Shown here: piece after piece, positions 21,950 to 33,127 of the stretch
How positions within the stretch are numbered: the first letter of the stretch is position 1
Layout of the letters: every line of letters starts with the position of its first letter
Assembly (NCBI GenBank): GCA_022828595.1
Contig: JAKGHH010000002.1
Coordinates: 88,194,076-88,258,075 of the forward strand
Origin: Nelumbo lutea
Taxonomy: Eukaryota; Streptophyta; Magnoliopsida; Proteales; Nelumbonaceae
Direction: 5' to 3'
DNA: 64,000 nt
Notes under the pieces: generated by a model
The model's database searches: none
Told to the model about the DNA's origin: nothing
What the model saw: the letters and a program-made list of their open reading frames with translations, nothing else
Position numbers and translations under genes: made by a program

Positions 21950-24021
21950 AAAATTCCCTTTGTAGCCTTAGGATCCAGCTTGGTCTTCTTTGGATCTTTC
22001 ACATGTATGAAGCATGTACTACCAAAAACCAGCGGGGGAAGAGGAAATTCTGGAAGAGTGGGACACAAAACAGAGAAAGGGGTCTTCATACCCAGTACCT
22101 TAGATGGCATCCGATTTATCAGGTAAGATGCAGTAAGAACAGCTTGAGACCAATATTGCTTGGGCACATTGTGCTGGAAAAGAAGGGCTCGAGCTGTCTC
22201 CAATAGATGCATGTTCTTGCGCTCAGCAACCCCATTTTGCTGAGGGGTGTAAGCACATGATGATTGATGTAACATGCCTGCATCTTCCATGAATGAGTTC
22301 AGTGATCTTTCAAAGTATTCAGCTGCATTGTCTGAACGGAATTGCTTGATCTTTTTATCAAATTGTGTTTCAACCATCTTGCAAAACATCATAGTTATCC
22401 GGGGAACTTCTTCACATCCTTTCAACAGATAAATCCAAGTGCACCGAGAATAATGGTCAATAAAACTGATAAAGTAACGGAAACCATCAATGGAAACAAT
22501 GGGTGAAGGACCCCAAACATCAGAATGAACCAAATCAAAAGGGGCTTGAATTTCATTACTAGAAATTGGATACATTGATCTACATTGTTTTGACATTTGA
22601 CACACATCACAAATTAAACTCTGATTCAGAATGCCCTTACATAATTCGGGAAACAACATTGCTAAGGAAGAAAAAGACAAATGACCTAGCCTAGCATGCC
22701 ACAAGTGCAGCCTAGCTAGTGACTCCACACTTTCCGAACTAGTAGTAGAAGCTTGCAAGGCTGAGCTGACATCTTCATCAAAATAGTAGAGTCCCCCATA
22801 CTCATGACCACTCCCAATCGTTCTCCTCGTCAATCTGTCCTGGAAGACACAATGAGAAGGAAAGAAAGTTATACTACAGTTCAAGTTTTTTGTAAGCTTT
22901 GAAACAGACAACAGATTTGAGGTAAGACTAGGAACATGTAGGACTGATGCCCGGCTGAGAACCTCTACCTCACTAGCTGTGAAGCCCAAAGTACTTGGTC
23001 CAAAGGAGTCGGCAGCCTGCCTTGCGGTGGAAGATGACACTGTCCGAATACTCTGTGAGTTGTCACTACTGTTGTTGGTGGCAAGATTCCCACTTGCTGT
23101 GTGGCCCTTATGTTGCCTTTTGTCCTTTCTCAGAGCAGCTGGCTTCAAATGAGGGTACAGGACCCAACATTTCTCCTTTGTGTGTTTCTCACCACCACAA
23201 TGTGTACACTTGAGGGACTTCTTGTCTGAAAATCTATTCCCCTTAGTGGAGACTAAGGCTGAATGTTCTCCAGGTAATTCTGTTGACTGTGTCTGGAAGT
23301 CAACTTGCATCTCCTTTCTCCTTACTTCTTCATTCCTCACCAGGTAGTAGACATGGTGAAGCTCAGGTAATTCATCTCTCCCTAGAATCTGTGACCTTAT
23401 ACCTTCATATACAGGGTCAAGACCCGCCAGAAACTTGAAGGCTCTGCCCTCCTCAATCTGCTTATCATGCCTCCCCTTATCATTAGCATTTTCCCAATCC
23501 AAGATCAAATGGTGGTCAAGCTCTTCCCAGAGGCCTTCCAGTGTTGCAAAGTAGGTTGCCACGGACATGTCTCCTTGCCTTAGGGCTGCAATGTCTTGGT
23601 TCAGCCTGTAGATTCTAGCATTGTTCTTTTTCTGGCCATATGTCTTAGATACTTTCTCCCAAATTTTAGCAGCTGTGGGGAAGTGATGAACAGTTCTGGC
23701 CACCCTAGGAGTCATAGAGGCCAGCAACCAAGACATGACTGTGGCATTTTCCTTGCGCCACACGGTGTATTCAGTACTGCCAATTTCTGGTTGTTTCTTG
23801 TCTCCATCCAAATAGCCTGTGAGGTCACGAGAGGTAATGAACAGCATTGCTGAGACAGACCACTCTTTGAAGTTATACTCATCTAGCAGCACACTTGTAA
23901 TCTGCAAGCTGTGCAGATTAGGGTTTTCTAGGTTTGAGGACCTTGTAACAGGTCTGTTATCTCTAGAGGAAACTTCACTGGATAGTGAGGACATCCTGAC
24001 TTCAGTCCAAGAGTTGTTCAC
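21871..24021 (-). pseudogene. E3 gag and integrase with protease core missing
   Basis: This 716-residue open frame starts at the ATG complementary to 24019-24021. The gag capsid region includes EYNFKEWSVSAMLFITSRDL, VMSWLLASMTPRVARTVHHF, AAKIWEKVSKTYGQKKN and EELDHHLILDWENA. The zinc knuckle is CTHCGGEKHTKEKC. Right after a serine-rich spacer the frame runs into RASVLHVPSLTSNLLSVSKL, the end of a Copia protease, so the D-S/T-G active site and about 60-70 residues present in E2 or E9 are absent in frame. Integrase follows with LWHARLGHLSF, CDVCQMSKQC, HSDVWGPSPIVS, FRSDNAAEYF and TPQQNGVAERKNMHLLETAR, covering the zinc-binding part and the D,D,E core. Confidence 0.92.
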
Positions 24022-24764
24022 AGTACTATAGGTGATTCTGTTAAGGACTGGCCAAATTGGTCACTGTGTTCACAGTACGGGTACAGTAGCAAGTAGAGGT
24101 CTGTAACTGAACCAGTTCACAGTGTTGGTAAAAGTTTAAGGCTGCAACTGTGTGGTGCAAAAGTTGCTGCAGTTCTGCTAAAAGGTAAAGGTCTGTAACT
24201 GAACCAGTTCAGTCCAAGAGTAGGGCTGATAACCGACCTGAAGAAAATCTGTAACTGAAGTTGCCGCAGTTCTGTAAGAGTCTTGCTGATGCACCAAGAA
24301 TGCAACTGTAGAAGCTGATGCACCGAAACTGCAACTGAAGTTGAAGGAGCTAAGTCTTTACCACTTGTTCTGATGCACCAAGACTGCAACTGAAGTTGAA
24401 GGAGCTAAGTCTTTACCACTTGTTCTACACAGGTCTTGCTGGAGCACGAAGCTGCAACTGTAGAGGAAGTTCTCCCCCTCTCGGCTAGTGCTAGGACTGC
24501 TGAATCAGCCCTCAACCAGGTCTGTCCTATACAGACCTCTCTTAGTAGCCCAATAGCTACTACTTGCTGGTGTAATCTAGTAGGACATCTACTTCTGGGT
24601 CTTACTTCCCTTGAGTCCTACAACCAAGAGAAACCCTAGGTTCGAACTTGCTTTACTCTCTTACACTCCTAGGTCTTCACTGCAGCAACCCAGAAAAGGA
24701 AGAGAGAAGATGAAAGGACAGCAAGAGAAAAGAGTGCGCCTGCTGAAACCAGGAAGGAGCTAAT
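24022..24764 (-). other. E3 untranslated leader with tandem repeat
   Basis: The leader is 743 bp long. It includes a 55-bp unit starting CTGATGCACC at 24315 and again at 24370, followed by the same AACTGAAGTTGAAGGAGC core, plus a third, degenerate copy to the left (from about 24287). A second short repeat, GGTCTGTAACTGAACCAGTT, occurs at about 24098 and 24190. I see no open frame with support. Confidence 0.75.
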
Positions 24765-24776
24765 GCTCTGATACCA
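24765..24776 (-). other. E3 primer binding site
   Basis: Minus-strand TGGTATCAGAGC directly next to the 5' LTR; it complements the 3' end of initiator methionine tRNA. Confidence 0.93.
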
Positions 24777-25073
24777 TGTAATCTGAAGAGCTATACTCGA
24801 AGTAGTAAGGAGGAGAAGAGAACCACAGAACTGAAGAGAATGTCGAACTGTTCTATCCTGTCGACCAGTCCTTTATTTATAGATGAATATGGTACAAGGT
24901 ACAAGAAATTACTGGGATGCCCCTGATTAGTGATGGGACACCCAGATGACTTAAATCATTAAACAGGATTAGGCCCAGGCCCATTGACACAAGCCCAGTT
25001 ACAAGATAAGTTAAACATAAGAATGGGCTAATAAGAACTCTTATCAGCCGAACATCACTCTAGCATTCTAACA
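24777..25073 (-). repeat. E3 5' LTR
   Basis: This 297-bp LTR pairs with 19561-19857 and is followed by the target duplication TCTTG at 25074-25078. Confidence 0.95.
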
Positions 25074-25078
25074 TCTTG

Positions 25079-25719
25079 TATAAAAACAATTAAGTGCCCA
25101 AGAGACATAACCCTCCCATGGGCTTGTCACCTATGTATCACCTTGAGAACTATTTCCTAAAGGGAGGTCTAAGCACAGCTGTAGATAAGGTAGATCCACT
25201 GGAATGTTGGTATGTATGGAGGTCCCATGGAAGTTTCATAATTTCTATTTTGAGTTTGTGGTTTCCATTCTGTTCCTGTTTCTGGATTCCCAACCAAAAC
25301 CCATTTTTTCTTGAAGGGAAGAAAGAAAAAGATCTCTGGTACTTGTACTGACTGATGACTGATGGAGGATAAAGTGTAATGAAACTCAAGATTCTAGGTT
25401 TGAGTTTCTTTGTATAGAACACCTATTTCAGTCGAGGTTTAAATGTTGATAATAATGGTAATTTCAATCATCCAAATATAGGAAAGGTGTTGGAAATTTT
25501 CAGCAAAAACCGTAGACATAGTGGAAATATTGAGTAGTTATTACTGGGGAGTATGTTCAATTCTAGTAATATTTCACATTGGTACCCATTGAAAAGGAAA
25601 TATGTTGACGTTTTAAACCATGATTTAACTCTCCTTTTGTAAGTTTTTGTCTGTCTTTGTATATTTGTTTCTTTTAGTTGATCATTTGAGTCAGTTCAAC
25701 TTTTTGAATGAATCCACAG
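25079..25719 (+). other. Host intron, right part, after E3
   Basis: No repeat or coding signal is recognised in these 641 bp. The region ends with a pyrimidine-poor but usable acceptor, CCACAG at 25714-25719. Confidence 0.6.
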
Positions 25720-26061
25720 GCATTTGGAGGTGATGATTCAGATGTTGAATCCCTTAGAAACAATCATACTCTGGGAATGAGTCTGAAGCAAATTGTAGAT
25801 TCTGAAAAGTTGCTTAATGATTCCAATATCCTACTTAATGAGCAGAAAGGATCATTGAAAAAAGGAAGTGAGAATCCAGTGAGTGAGATGGATGCAACTA
25901 GCAATTTACCTGGTGATGTATCTCATCGCTCAATGGGAGAGATTCTGCCAGGAGTTTCCGTGCCAATGCCTGGACCTGAATCTTGTGCAGAAAGGCCTTT
26001 GAGTAGACTAAATGGCTCCAACCACAATGGGAAGCACTCAAACTTTAGGGGAAAGAATGCT
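25720..26061 (+). CDS. REN1: Host gene exon B: serine-rich linker of REN1-like RhoGAP
   Basis: This 342-bp exon in phase 0 encodes 114 residues, starting AFGGDDSDVESLRNNHTLG and ending NFRGKNA. It joins the K at the end of exon A directly. It has no recognisable domain and is polar, with Ser, Asn and Gly, consistent with the poorly conserved linker between GAP domain and coiled coil. The acceptor is AG at 25718-25719 and the donor GTGAGT starts at 26062. The open frame carries on into the intron for ten codons before a stop, so reading through would truncate the protein. Confidence 0.75.
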
Positions 26062-26998
26062 GTGAGTTGTGTCATCATTTGCTAAATAATTCCTGTGTTG
26101 GCATAATTTTAGAATTAGTTTAGCTTAATGTCTTTGATGTGTATTGCTGATCCTAAAAAGAAAAAAAAAAGTCTTTGATGTGTATGATGTGTTGAGCTAA
26201 CTTGTGGTGTGTTTGTGAATGTGTATGGTATTGTTTTTCAAAACAAAATCATACACATTAATGAATATCCCCTAAAGGAGTCAGGTATTTGGTTCATTCA
26301 ATGGTTTCTTATGTTATCCAAATACAACATTAAGCATTACCAACAAGAGGAGCAACAATACATTCTTTTGAGTGAACAGACTGAAATGAACATGGCAAAC
26401 TAAGGGAAATTTTATGATGGTAGTAGCTATGGCTGATGACAAGAAATTTCAGGCACAACAATCAATGTATGGGTTGATGATGATCTTATCCTTACCAGAG
26501 ATGGATAGACCAGGCAACCACTGCTCCACTCTTTATGAGTGGTAAATCTGCCTATGGAGAGAACTGCAGAAACGAGTGAAAATTTTGTTTTGTGGGTTGT
26601 TTGTTGATGTTTGCTTTATTTCTTGTTTGCTTATTAGTTATGGGCTTTCCTTTATGTGCTGGATCACTGTCTTATTTGTTTATTATAGTTATTACTACTG
26701 CTGCCTTATGAGGGGCAGTCTTGTAATTCTTCCCATTATACCTTAAAGTATAAAAACATTGGGGACTCTATTGAGTCCCACGATCTGTTTTTCTTTGTCA
26801 TGCAGTATTCGTCCAGTTGGCTGCATGAGGTAATCAGAATGCTAGAGTTCATGGAGTTTTCTAGCCTGGTTTGGTGACTTTTGGAGAGAGTTTGCTTCTT
26901 CTCAGTGTTGGACTTGGAGAAAGCCCCAAAAGTCAAGGATAAACCAAAGATTGAGGTAATTGTCAATAAGATGAACGTTAGAGAGTCTAGAACCACAT
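26062..26998 (+). other. Host intron, possible unclassified LTR-like sequence
   Basis: The first 500 bp show only a short duplicated TCTTTGATGTGTAT segment (26130 and 26172) around an A-rich run. At about 26580-26800 there is an LTR-like arrangement: a TTTGTTGATGTTTGC start, GGGCAGTCTTGTAATTC, and a TATA-like TATAAAAAC near 26748. I could not find a partner copy or an end, so this is only a suggestion. Confidence 0.3.
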
Positions 26999-27358
26999 TT
27001 TTTTTTTATGAGTAACAGAAAACTTTCATTAAATAAGAAAAAAGTTTAAATACAAAGGTGGAGGGAGGTAAACTCTCTTACCTCACCCTCAAAAGGAAAA
27101 TTATAGTGTAGCCTAAAACAAATGACTTCTTCCCACCCCCTGTTTAGCCAAAGCATCTGCAAATGAATTGGTTCATCTTTTAACCTACTGGATACACACA
27201 TCCATTCCTTGAGTTAACCACTCGAATTGCCTTAGTTCATTAATGTATGCCCTTAACCCATCATTTGTCTTCTCTATCCAGCCAATTACCACTTGCAAAT
27301 CTCGTTCAATAATCATCTTGTTTATATTTAGTTCCTTAGCCCTTTTCACCCCTTCCAA
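26999..27358 (-). mobile_element. 5'-truncated L1-type LINE, RNase H end and poly(A)
   Basis: The minus strand encodes the RNase H domain common at the end of plant L1-like LINEs: GVKRAKELNINKMIIERDL followed by VVIGWIEKTNDGLRAYINEL, with a 3' untranslated part that ends in a poly(A) tail (T run 26999-27007 on the + strand). The last stretch before the tail (TTTTCTGTTACTCAT) matches the 3' end of the LINE at 41102-42633, so both are one family. It sits against a 43-bp LTR scrap of E4. Confidence 0.75.
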
Positions 27359-27402
27359 TGTTATAGGGGCTATAATATTAGAATACATCAATACTCTCCA
27401 CA

Positions 27403-29008
27403 CTCCCCCTCAAACTGATGCAAAGTCATAAGCATCAGTTTGCCCACAAGAAATAGATGTCTTGCCCTCGTTATGACCTTGGTAAAAATGTCGACAATTT
27501 GTGTACTGGAGGGCACATGAGGAAGAGAAATAGATCCATCAAGAAACATGTCTCGGATAAAGTGATAATCCACCTCAATGTGTTTAGTCCTCTCATGAAA
27601 AACGAGACAATCTTGATAGCACTGGTGTTGTCAGCATAAAGAGTAATCGGAGTTGGAAGATGGACACCAAGATCATCAAAGAGGTATTGTAGCCAAACAA
27701 TTTCACTACAGACAGATGACATAGCTTTTGTAGAGGACTTGGAGACTGTTGTTTCTTGCATTTCCAGGAAATAAGGAAATTACCTATGAAGATGCACCAA
27801 CCTGTAGTAGAGAGTCTGGTGTCGGGGCAACCTACCCAATTAGCATCAGCATAGGCCCACAACTGAATAGGAGAGGAGGCTGAAAAGAATAAGCCCTGGG
27901 ATAACATGCCACGAAAATATTGAATAATCCGATGAGCAATAGTTAAATGAGGTTGACAAGGGGCAAAAACAAATTGAATCTAAACTGCATGGGAGATGTT
28001 AGGACTAGTCATCATAAGATAAATGAAAGAACCCACAAGTTGTCGATTGAGTGTGGCATCAAGAAGTAATGGACCCTCTATTTTGGATAACTTGACATTC
28101 AATTCCTAGTGAGTATCAACTTGCTTGTCTTTAGTGAGATCAGCCAACTTAATAAGATCAGATGCATACTTTTGTTGATGGATGAAGCATCCGCGATCAC
28201 TTCGTTGAACCTCAAAGTCCTAGGAAGTAGGAAGTAGGTGAGAGCACCCAAATCCTTCATATGGAATGAACTATGAAGTAGTAATTTAAGTTCTCTAATT
28301 CTCTCATCATCATCCCCTGTCAACATCATACCATTAACATACAGAAGGAGGACTGTGATGCCTTGAGATCTTCTACAAACAAATAGAGAATAGTTAGAGG
28401 AACTTTGGCTATAGCTTGCAGCAACAACATCATAGAACTTCTCAAACCAGGCCCAAGGAGCCTGTTTCAAACCATAGAGAGACTTTTCCTATTTGCAAAC
28501 AAGCAAGGGATCACTATAGTACCCTGGAGGAGGTTTCATATACATCATCTCCTTGAGCTGGCCATGAAGAAAGGCATTCTTCACATCCAACTGATGAATA
28601 GACCAAGAGTGTACAGTTGATAGAGCTAGAAGAACACAAATTGCAGTAATCTTAGCAACTAGGGCAAATGCCTCTTCATAATCTAAATCATATTCTTATG
28701 TGAACCCTTGGACAACAAGGTGAGCCTTATATTTTTTTAAGAGCCATCACATTTCAATTTGATAGTGTAGACCCATCGACTCCCAATAACAGAAGCATTT
28801 AAGGGTGCAGGGACAAGATCCAACTGCCATTCTCATGTAAGGCATTGATCTTGCATCCATAGCTGCTTTCCAATGAGGACTGCTTCTAGCTTGTTGGTAG
28901 GCTCGAGGAATATTTGTAGAGGATAGGACTGCAGAAAAGGAACTATGGTTTGAAGGAAAACTATGGTGGTCAGGAGGTTTAGAAATGGAGTAGACTGACG
29001 AAGAGGAA
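27403..29008 (-). pseudogene. E4 reverse transcriptase and RNase H
   Basis: From right to left: linker with SISKPPDHHSFPSNHSSFS (28920-29000), RT N-terminus in fragments (28500-28750), MKQAPWAWFEKFYDVVAASY and LLLYVNGMMLTGDDDERI (28300-28470), where the usual YVDD box reads YVNG, so both catalytic aspartates are lost. RNase H follows (27403-27907) with YADANWVGCPDTRLSTTGWC, SWKCKKQQSP, YADNTSAIKI and a FTK motif. Several frameshifts and stops are present. Confidence 0.78.
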
Positions 29009-29187
29009 CAAAATTCTGGGGATGAAGAATGGATGATACGACCCTGCCCCAAGGGTCCTTTATATAGAAAGTGAAACTACAAAAATTACAAAGAGGACCT
29101 TGTAGGGCTGAAGTGAAAATAATAATAAATAAGAAAACAATACAATAAGGACTACAATAAAATGGTACATCAAGTAGTTTCTTCACA
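29009..29187 (-). repeat. E5 3' LTR, outer end missing
   Basis: This segment matches 34210-34388 and ends TTCTTCACA next to the purine tract. Its left 23 bp, present in the right copy, are gone. Confidence 0.85.
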
Positions 29188-30110
29188 CTCCCCCTCAAAC
29201 TGATGCAGAGGCATTAGCATTAGTTTGCTTACTAGAAATAAGTGTCTGGATCTCATCATGGCCTTTGTGAAGATGTCAGCAACTTGCGTATTAGAGGTAA
29301 CATGAGGGAGAGAGGTAGAGTTTGCAAGAAGTAGATCACGGATAAAGTGGCAGTCCACCTTAATATGCTTTGTCCTTTCATGAAAGACATGATTAGAAGC
29401 AATTTTAATAGCACTAGTGTTATCCGCATATAGAGGAATGGGCATAGGAGAGGAATGTCCTAACTCCTGAAATAAAGATTGAAGCCAAACAACTTCACTA
29501 CAAACAAATGACATTGCCCTGTACTCTGCTTCCGTAGAGGACTTGGAAACAGTTTGTTGTTTCTTGCACTTCCATGATATTAGAGAGTCACCCATGAAGA
29601 CACACCGCCTGGTAGTGGAGGGTCGTGTGTCGGGGCATCCAGCCCAATTTGCATCAACATAGGCCTTCAGTTGGAGAGAAGAAGATGAAGAGAAGAAAAG
29701 ACCCTATGATAAAGAACCTCGAATATAGCGGATGATTCGATGCACCGCAGTCAAATGAGGTTGACGAGGTGCAGAGACAAACTGACTAACAACTTGAACT
29801 GCATGTCAGATGTCAGGCCGAGTCATGGTCAGATAGATGAGAGACCCTACAAGTTGTCGATAGAGGGAAGCATCAGGAAGCAAGGAGCCTTCTGATTTGG
29901 ATAATTTGACATTCAACTCCAAGGGAGTATCAACCTATTTATTATCGTTGAGGTTGGCCAACTTAACAAGATTAGAGGCATACTTGTGTTGGCAGACAAA
30001 ATAACCTCAGGAGCTCCGTTGGACTTGAAGTCCTAAGAAATAGTTAAGAGGGCCGAGATCCATCATGTGGAAGGAACTATGGAGAAGAGACTTGAGGTCC
30101 TGGGTTCCTT
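29170..30110 (-). pseudogene. E5 RNase H and C-terminal RT
   Basis: At 29170-29595 the frame is open: MGDSLISWKCKKQQTVSKSS, TEAEYRAMSFVCSEVVWLQ, YADNTSAIKIASNHVFHERT, HIKVDCHFIRD and ADIFTKAMMRSRH, ending FEGECEETT within the LTR. Upstream, 29600-30110 holds the start of RNase H and the end of RT with stops (for example the region equivalent to DLGPLNYFLG and VKLSKSEGS). Confidence 0.85.
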
Positions 30111-30858
30111 CTATATCATCTCAATCAATAGTATGTCATCCACATATAGTAATAGATTGGTAAGGCCCTGGGGTTTTTTCCGAACAAAGAGATGGTCATC
30201 CGATGCACTTTGGCTATATCCGGCTTGCACGACAACATCTCTGAATTTTTCAAACCAAGCTCGAGGGGCTTGCTTGAGCCCATAGAGGGACTTCTTTAGT
30301 CGACAAATGAGGGAGGGATCACTACAGTACCCTGGAGGAGGTTTCATATATACTGTTTCCTTGAGATGCCCATGTAAAAAGGCATTTTTTCACATCCAGT
30401 TGAAAGATTGTCCAAGAGTGAGCAACAAAGAGGGCTAAAAGAACACGAACTGTAGTAACCTTGGCTACTGGAGCGAAAGTCTCTTCATAGTCAATGCCAT
30501 ACTCCGCTTATATCCCTGTGCCACAAGCCTTGCTTTGTAATGGTCCAAAGACCCTTCAGATTTCAGCTTGATGGAATAGACCCATTTGCTCACAATAATA
30601 GAGCCATCTGGAGGTGTTGGGACAAGGACCCATATGTCATTCTCATGCAAAGCTTGAAGAACGGGGAATATCTGTAGAGCTATTGAGAGTTGCTACTTGC
30701 TTGCTGGTAAGAACGGGGAATATCTGTAGAGGTCAAAACAGTAGAGAAGGAGCTATGGTTTGAAGGAAAACCATAGCGGTTAGGTGGTCTAAATATACGA
30801 GCAGAACGACGTAAAGGAATCGGAGGAATAATTGAGGAATCTAAAACTGAGGCATCAC
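30111..30858 (-). pseudogene. E5 reverse transcriptase core
   Basis: At 30111-30347 the frame encodes [40 protein letters not shown] and the catalytic LLLYVDDILL with both aspartates. A frameshift separates it from the N-terminal RT block (30465-30650: ENDIWVLVPTPPDG, WVYSIKLKSEGSLDHYKARL). A short duplicated segment, AAGAACGGGGAATATCTGTAG, appears at 30656 and 30711 in the linker. Confidence 0.82.
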
Positions 30859-32057
30859 TTACTGAGTTGTTTGTGATGGGCGAGAGATCCGGACGGGGAG
30901 GAAGAGGGGTCGTAGGTGTAGGAGTTGGACCATGAACCCACTTGCGAGAGAAGACGAGAAGTTCCTTCTTAGCAGTGGATGATGGAGAATCCTATTGTTC
31001 AAAATCATGCAAAACTGAAATAGAGGGTGTAGATAACTTGGCAATTCCTGAAAAAAAGGAGATATGCTCAAGAAAAATCACATTTTGAGAGATACAAATT
31101 CAACGTGCTAAGGGATCATAACAAATGGATCCCTTGTGGTTCGGGCTATACCCCACAAAAGCACACATGACAGACTGAGTCGAAAGCTTTGAACGTTCAT
31201 GAGGAGGGAGATGAACAAAGCATAGACACCCAAAGACATGAAGATGGGAAACATCTGGGGGGATCCAAACATCTTTTGATGAGGAGAAATGTTAGCAAGC
31301 ATAGAAGATGGGATACAATTGATCAAATATACTACAGTGCTAGCGGTCTCAACCCAAAATGTGGGAGGCACATGTGATTCTTGTAGGAGAGTCCTTAAAA
31401 CACTCAAAATGTGACCATTCTTTCTTTCCGCCACACCATTTTGTTGAGGAATGTCTGGGCAGCATCATTGGACTTGTATGCCATGATGTTTCAACTAAGC
31501 CAAAATATCTCCATTACTGTATTCTCTCCTTGAGTTTGTGCGTAATATGAAACAACCTACAGGTTGGAAAAACTTTTGATTTGTGTTTGAGAAAGTAGAT
31601 CCAAGTGTACCTGGTACAATCATCAATAAATAGCATAGAATACTTGTATCCCATCCGAGAGACAACAAAAGAAGTCCAAACATCACTATGAATAATTTCA
31701 AAAGGCAAAGTAGCATTTCAGCTCGGTGAGTGAACGGTAAAATATGACTCTACTCAAACAACAAGAAACACAAGATGTATCAAAGGATTTCATAGAAGGA
31801 ATTTTAGTTTTAATAAAACCAAACTCAAACAAGTATTTAAGTTTATTAGAATTTGAGTGGCCCAAGTGTTTATGCCATAGATCCCAAACATAGTTTCTTT
31901 GGCTCAAAACAGGACTCAATGTAGAAGAGCTAAAAAAAGTAGAGGATGATACACAAGTCATCACTCCCGATGATGTCAAGTTTCTCACCATTAGCAGTGA
32001 CAATGTGTCTATGGTTGGTTTCAGACAATATGTTTGAAGGTTCAGGATAGGCCCCAA
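30859..32057 (-). pseudogene. E5 integrase and linker
   Basis: From right to left: the HHCC part in VWDLWHKHLGHSNSNKLKYL and TSCVSCCLSR (31698-31900), the catalytic-core start FEIIHSDVWTSFVVSRMGYK with YSMLFIDDCTRYTWIYFL (31600-31708), then MAERKNGHILSVLRTLLQES (31370-31434) and VYLINCIPSSML. The middle of the core is frameshifted. Confidence 0.8.
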
Positions 32058-33127
32058 TCATATGATTTGTAGCACCAGAATCAATTATCCAAATGGGAGA
32101 AGAGCAATAACCGAAGAACTCACCAGATAGGCCAATAACAGAAAAGGTAGATGAGATGGCGGAAGATACCAATTGTTGTATCTCTTCTTTATTCATGGAA
32201 GCAGAGGATTCTCCCTTGGCAATAAGGGTATTGGACACTCGTCCATCAAACTCTTGATAAGCTCGTGGCTGATTCTTCTTCATGGGTCCCTTGGGTGGAC
32301 GAATTGGGCAATCCGGAATGATATGTCCATGTTGTTTGCAATATGTGCATACATTCTTCTTTTTGCAATGAGAGGCTTTATGTCCATATCCTTTACATTC
32401 ATAGCATTGAGTTTTAGAAGGGTCCTTTCCATCAGATTTCTTATTTTCTCGTGCAAGAAAAATAGTATCCATCCCTGAATCAGGATGTTTCCCTTCTATG
32501 TTTGCAGCAGTTAGGAGCCTAGTTTCTTCCCTCAACAACTCTCTCATTACAGAGTCTAAGTCTGGAAGAGTTCCTCTACTCAAAATATTTGACCTGATTA
32601 TTTCATACTCGGTTCTCAGTCTCATGAGAAATTAGTTAACTTTCCTATTTTCAAAATGTTTCTGCAAATACTTGACACATTCAATGGGATCAGAGGGTTC
32701 AATATGAACAAGTTCATATTCAGCCCAAAGATCAATAAAGCCTGAATAGTATTCTTGTATCTTTTTGTCCCCCTGTCAATAAGCAAAGATTTCAGATTCA
32801 ATCTGGTATTGCCATGACATATTGGACTGATGATAAACCCTTTTCAAGTAGGCATACATCTCATAGGCAGTCCTCAGTCTTCTCATAGGAACACTAATGT
32901 GAGGCACAATGGAGCTCAAAATCCAAGAGACTAACTTTCCATTGTCAAGCTTCCATTGTGTATTGGCTTTACTATTTAGCCTCATCCTCATCAGGTTTAC
33001 TTACAATCCCATTCAAGTAACCTTCAAGTCCCTTTTTCCTCAACATAGAAATCAAAATGGAACTTCCACATATTGTAGTTAGTTCCATCAAATTTTACAG
33101 GGAGAAATCAACCTTCTCATTCATCAT
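31930..33127 (-). pseudogene. E5 gag, double zinc knuckle and protease
   Basis: Gag begins near 33127 and is frameshifted early. YEMYAYLKRVYHQSNMSWQY lies at 32776-32991. The open frame 31930-32625 holds EYEIIRSNILSRGTLPDLDS, then two consecutive zinc knuckles, CYECKGYGHKASHC and CTYCKQHGHIIPDC, and the protease active site in WIIDSGATNHMIG. Both knuckles satisfy C-X2-C-X4-H-X4-C. Two knuckles in tandem are unlike the single knuckle of E2, E3 and E9 and mark a separate Copia lineage in this window. Confidence 0.88.

Larger units (their letters stand above)
19561..25073 (-). mobile_element. E3: complete young Copia element in the host intron
   Basis: E3 is 5513 bp, antisense to the host gene. 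LTRs of 297 bp each lie at 19561-19857 and 24777-25073 and differ at five positions by eye (98.3% identity). The target duplication is TCTTG (19556-19560 and 25074-25078). The primer site is 24765-24776, the purine tract starts at 19858. Gag-pol is open over two long frames with one frameshift between them and a second near the RNase H end, and there are no premature stops. The protease catalytic region is deleted. It is the only large insertion in this 6.9-kb intron and is not nested. Confidence 0.95.

Noticed and set aside
19937..24021. E3 as a functional autonomous retrotransposon
   Set aside because: Although two long open frames exist, a frameshift splits integrase from RT, another precedes the pol C-terminus, and the protease active site is missing.
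26209..26403. Possible extra host exon after exon B
   Set aside because: No splice borders in phase with B or C, and the encoded peptide has no resemblance to the family; exon B joins exon C directly with the expected motif.
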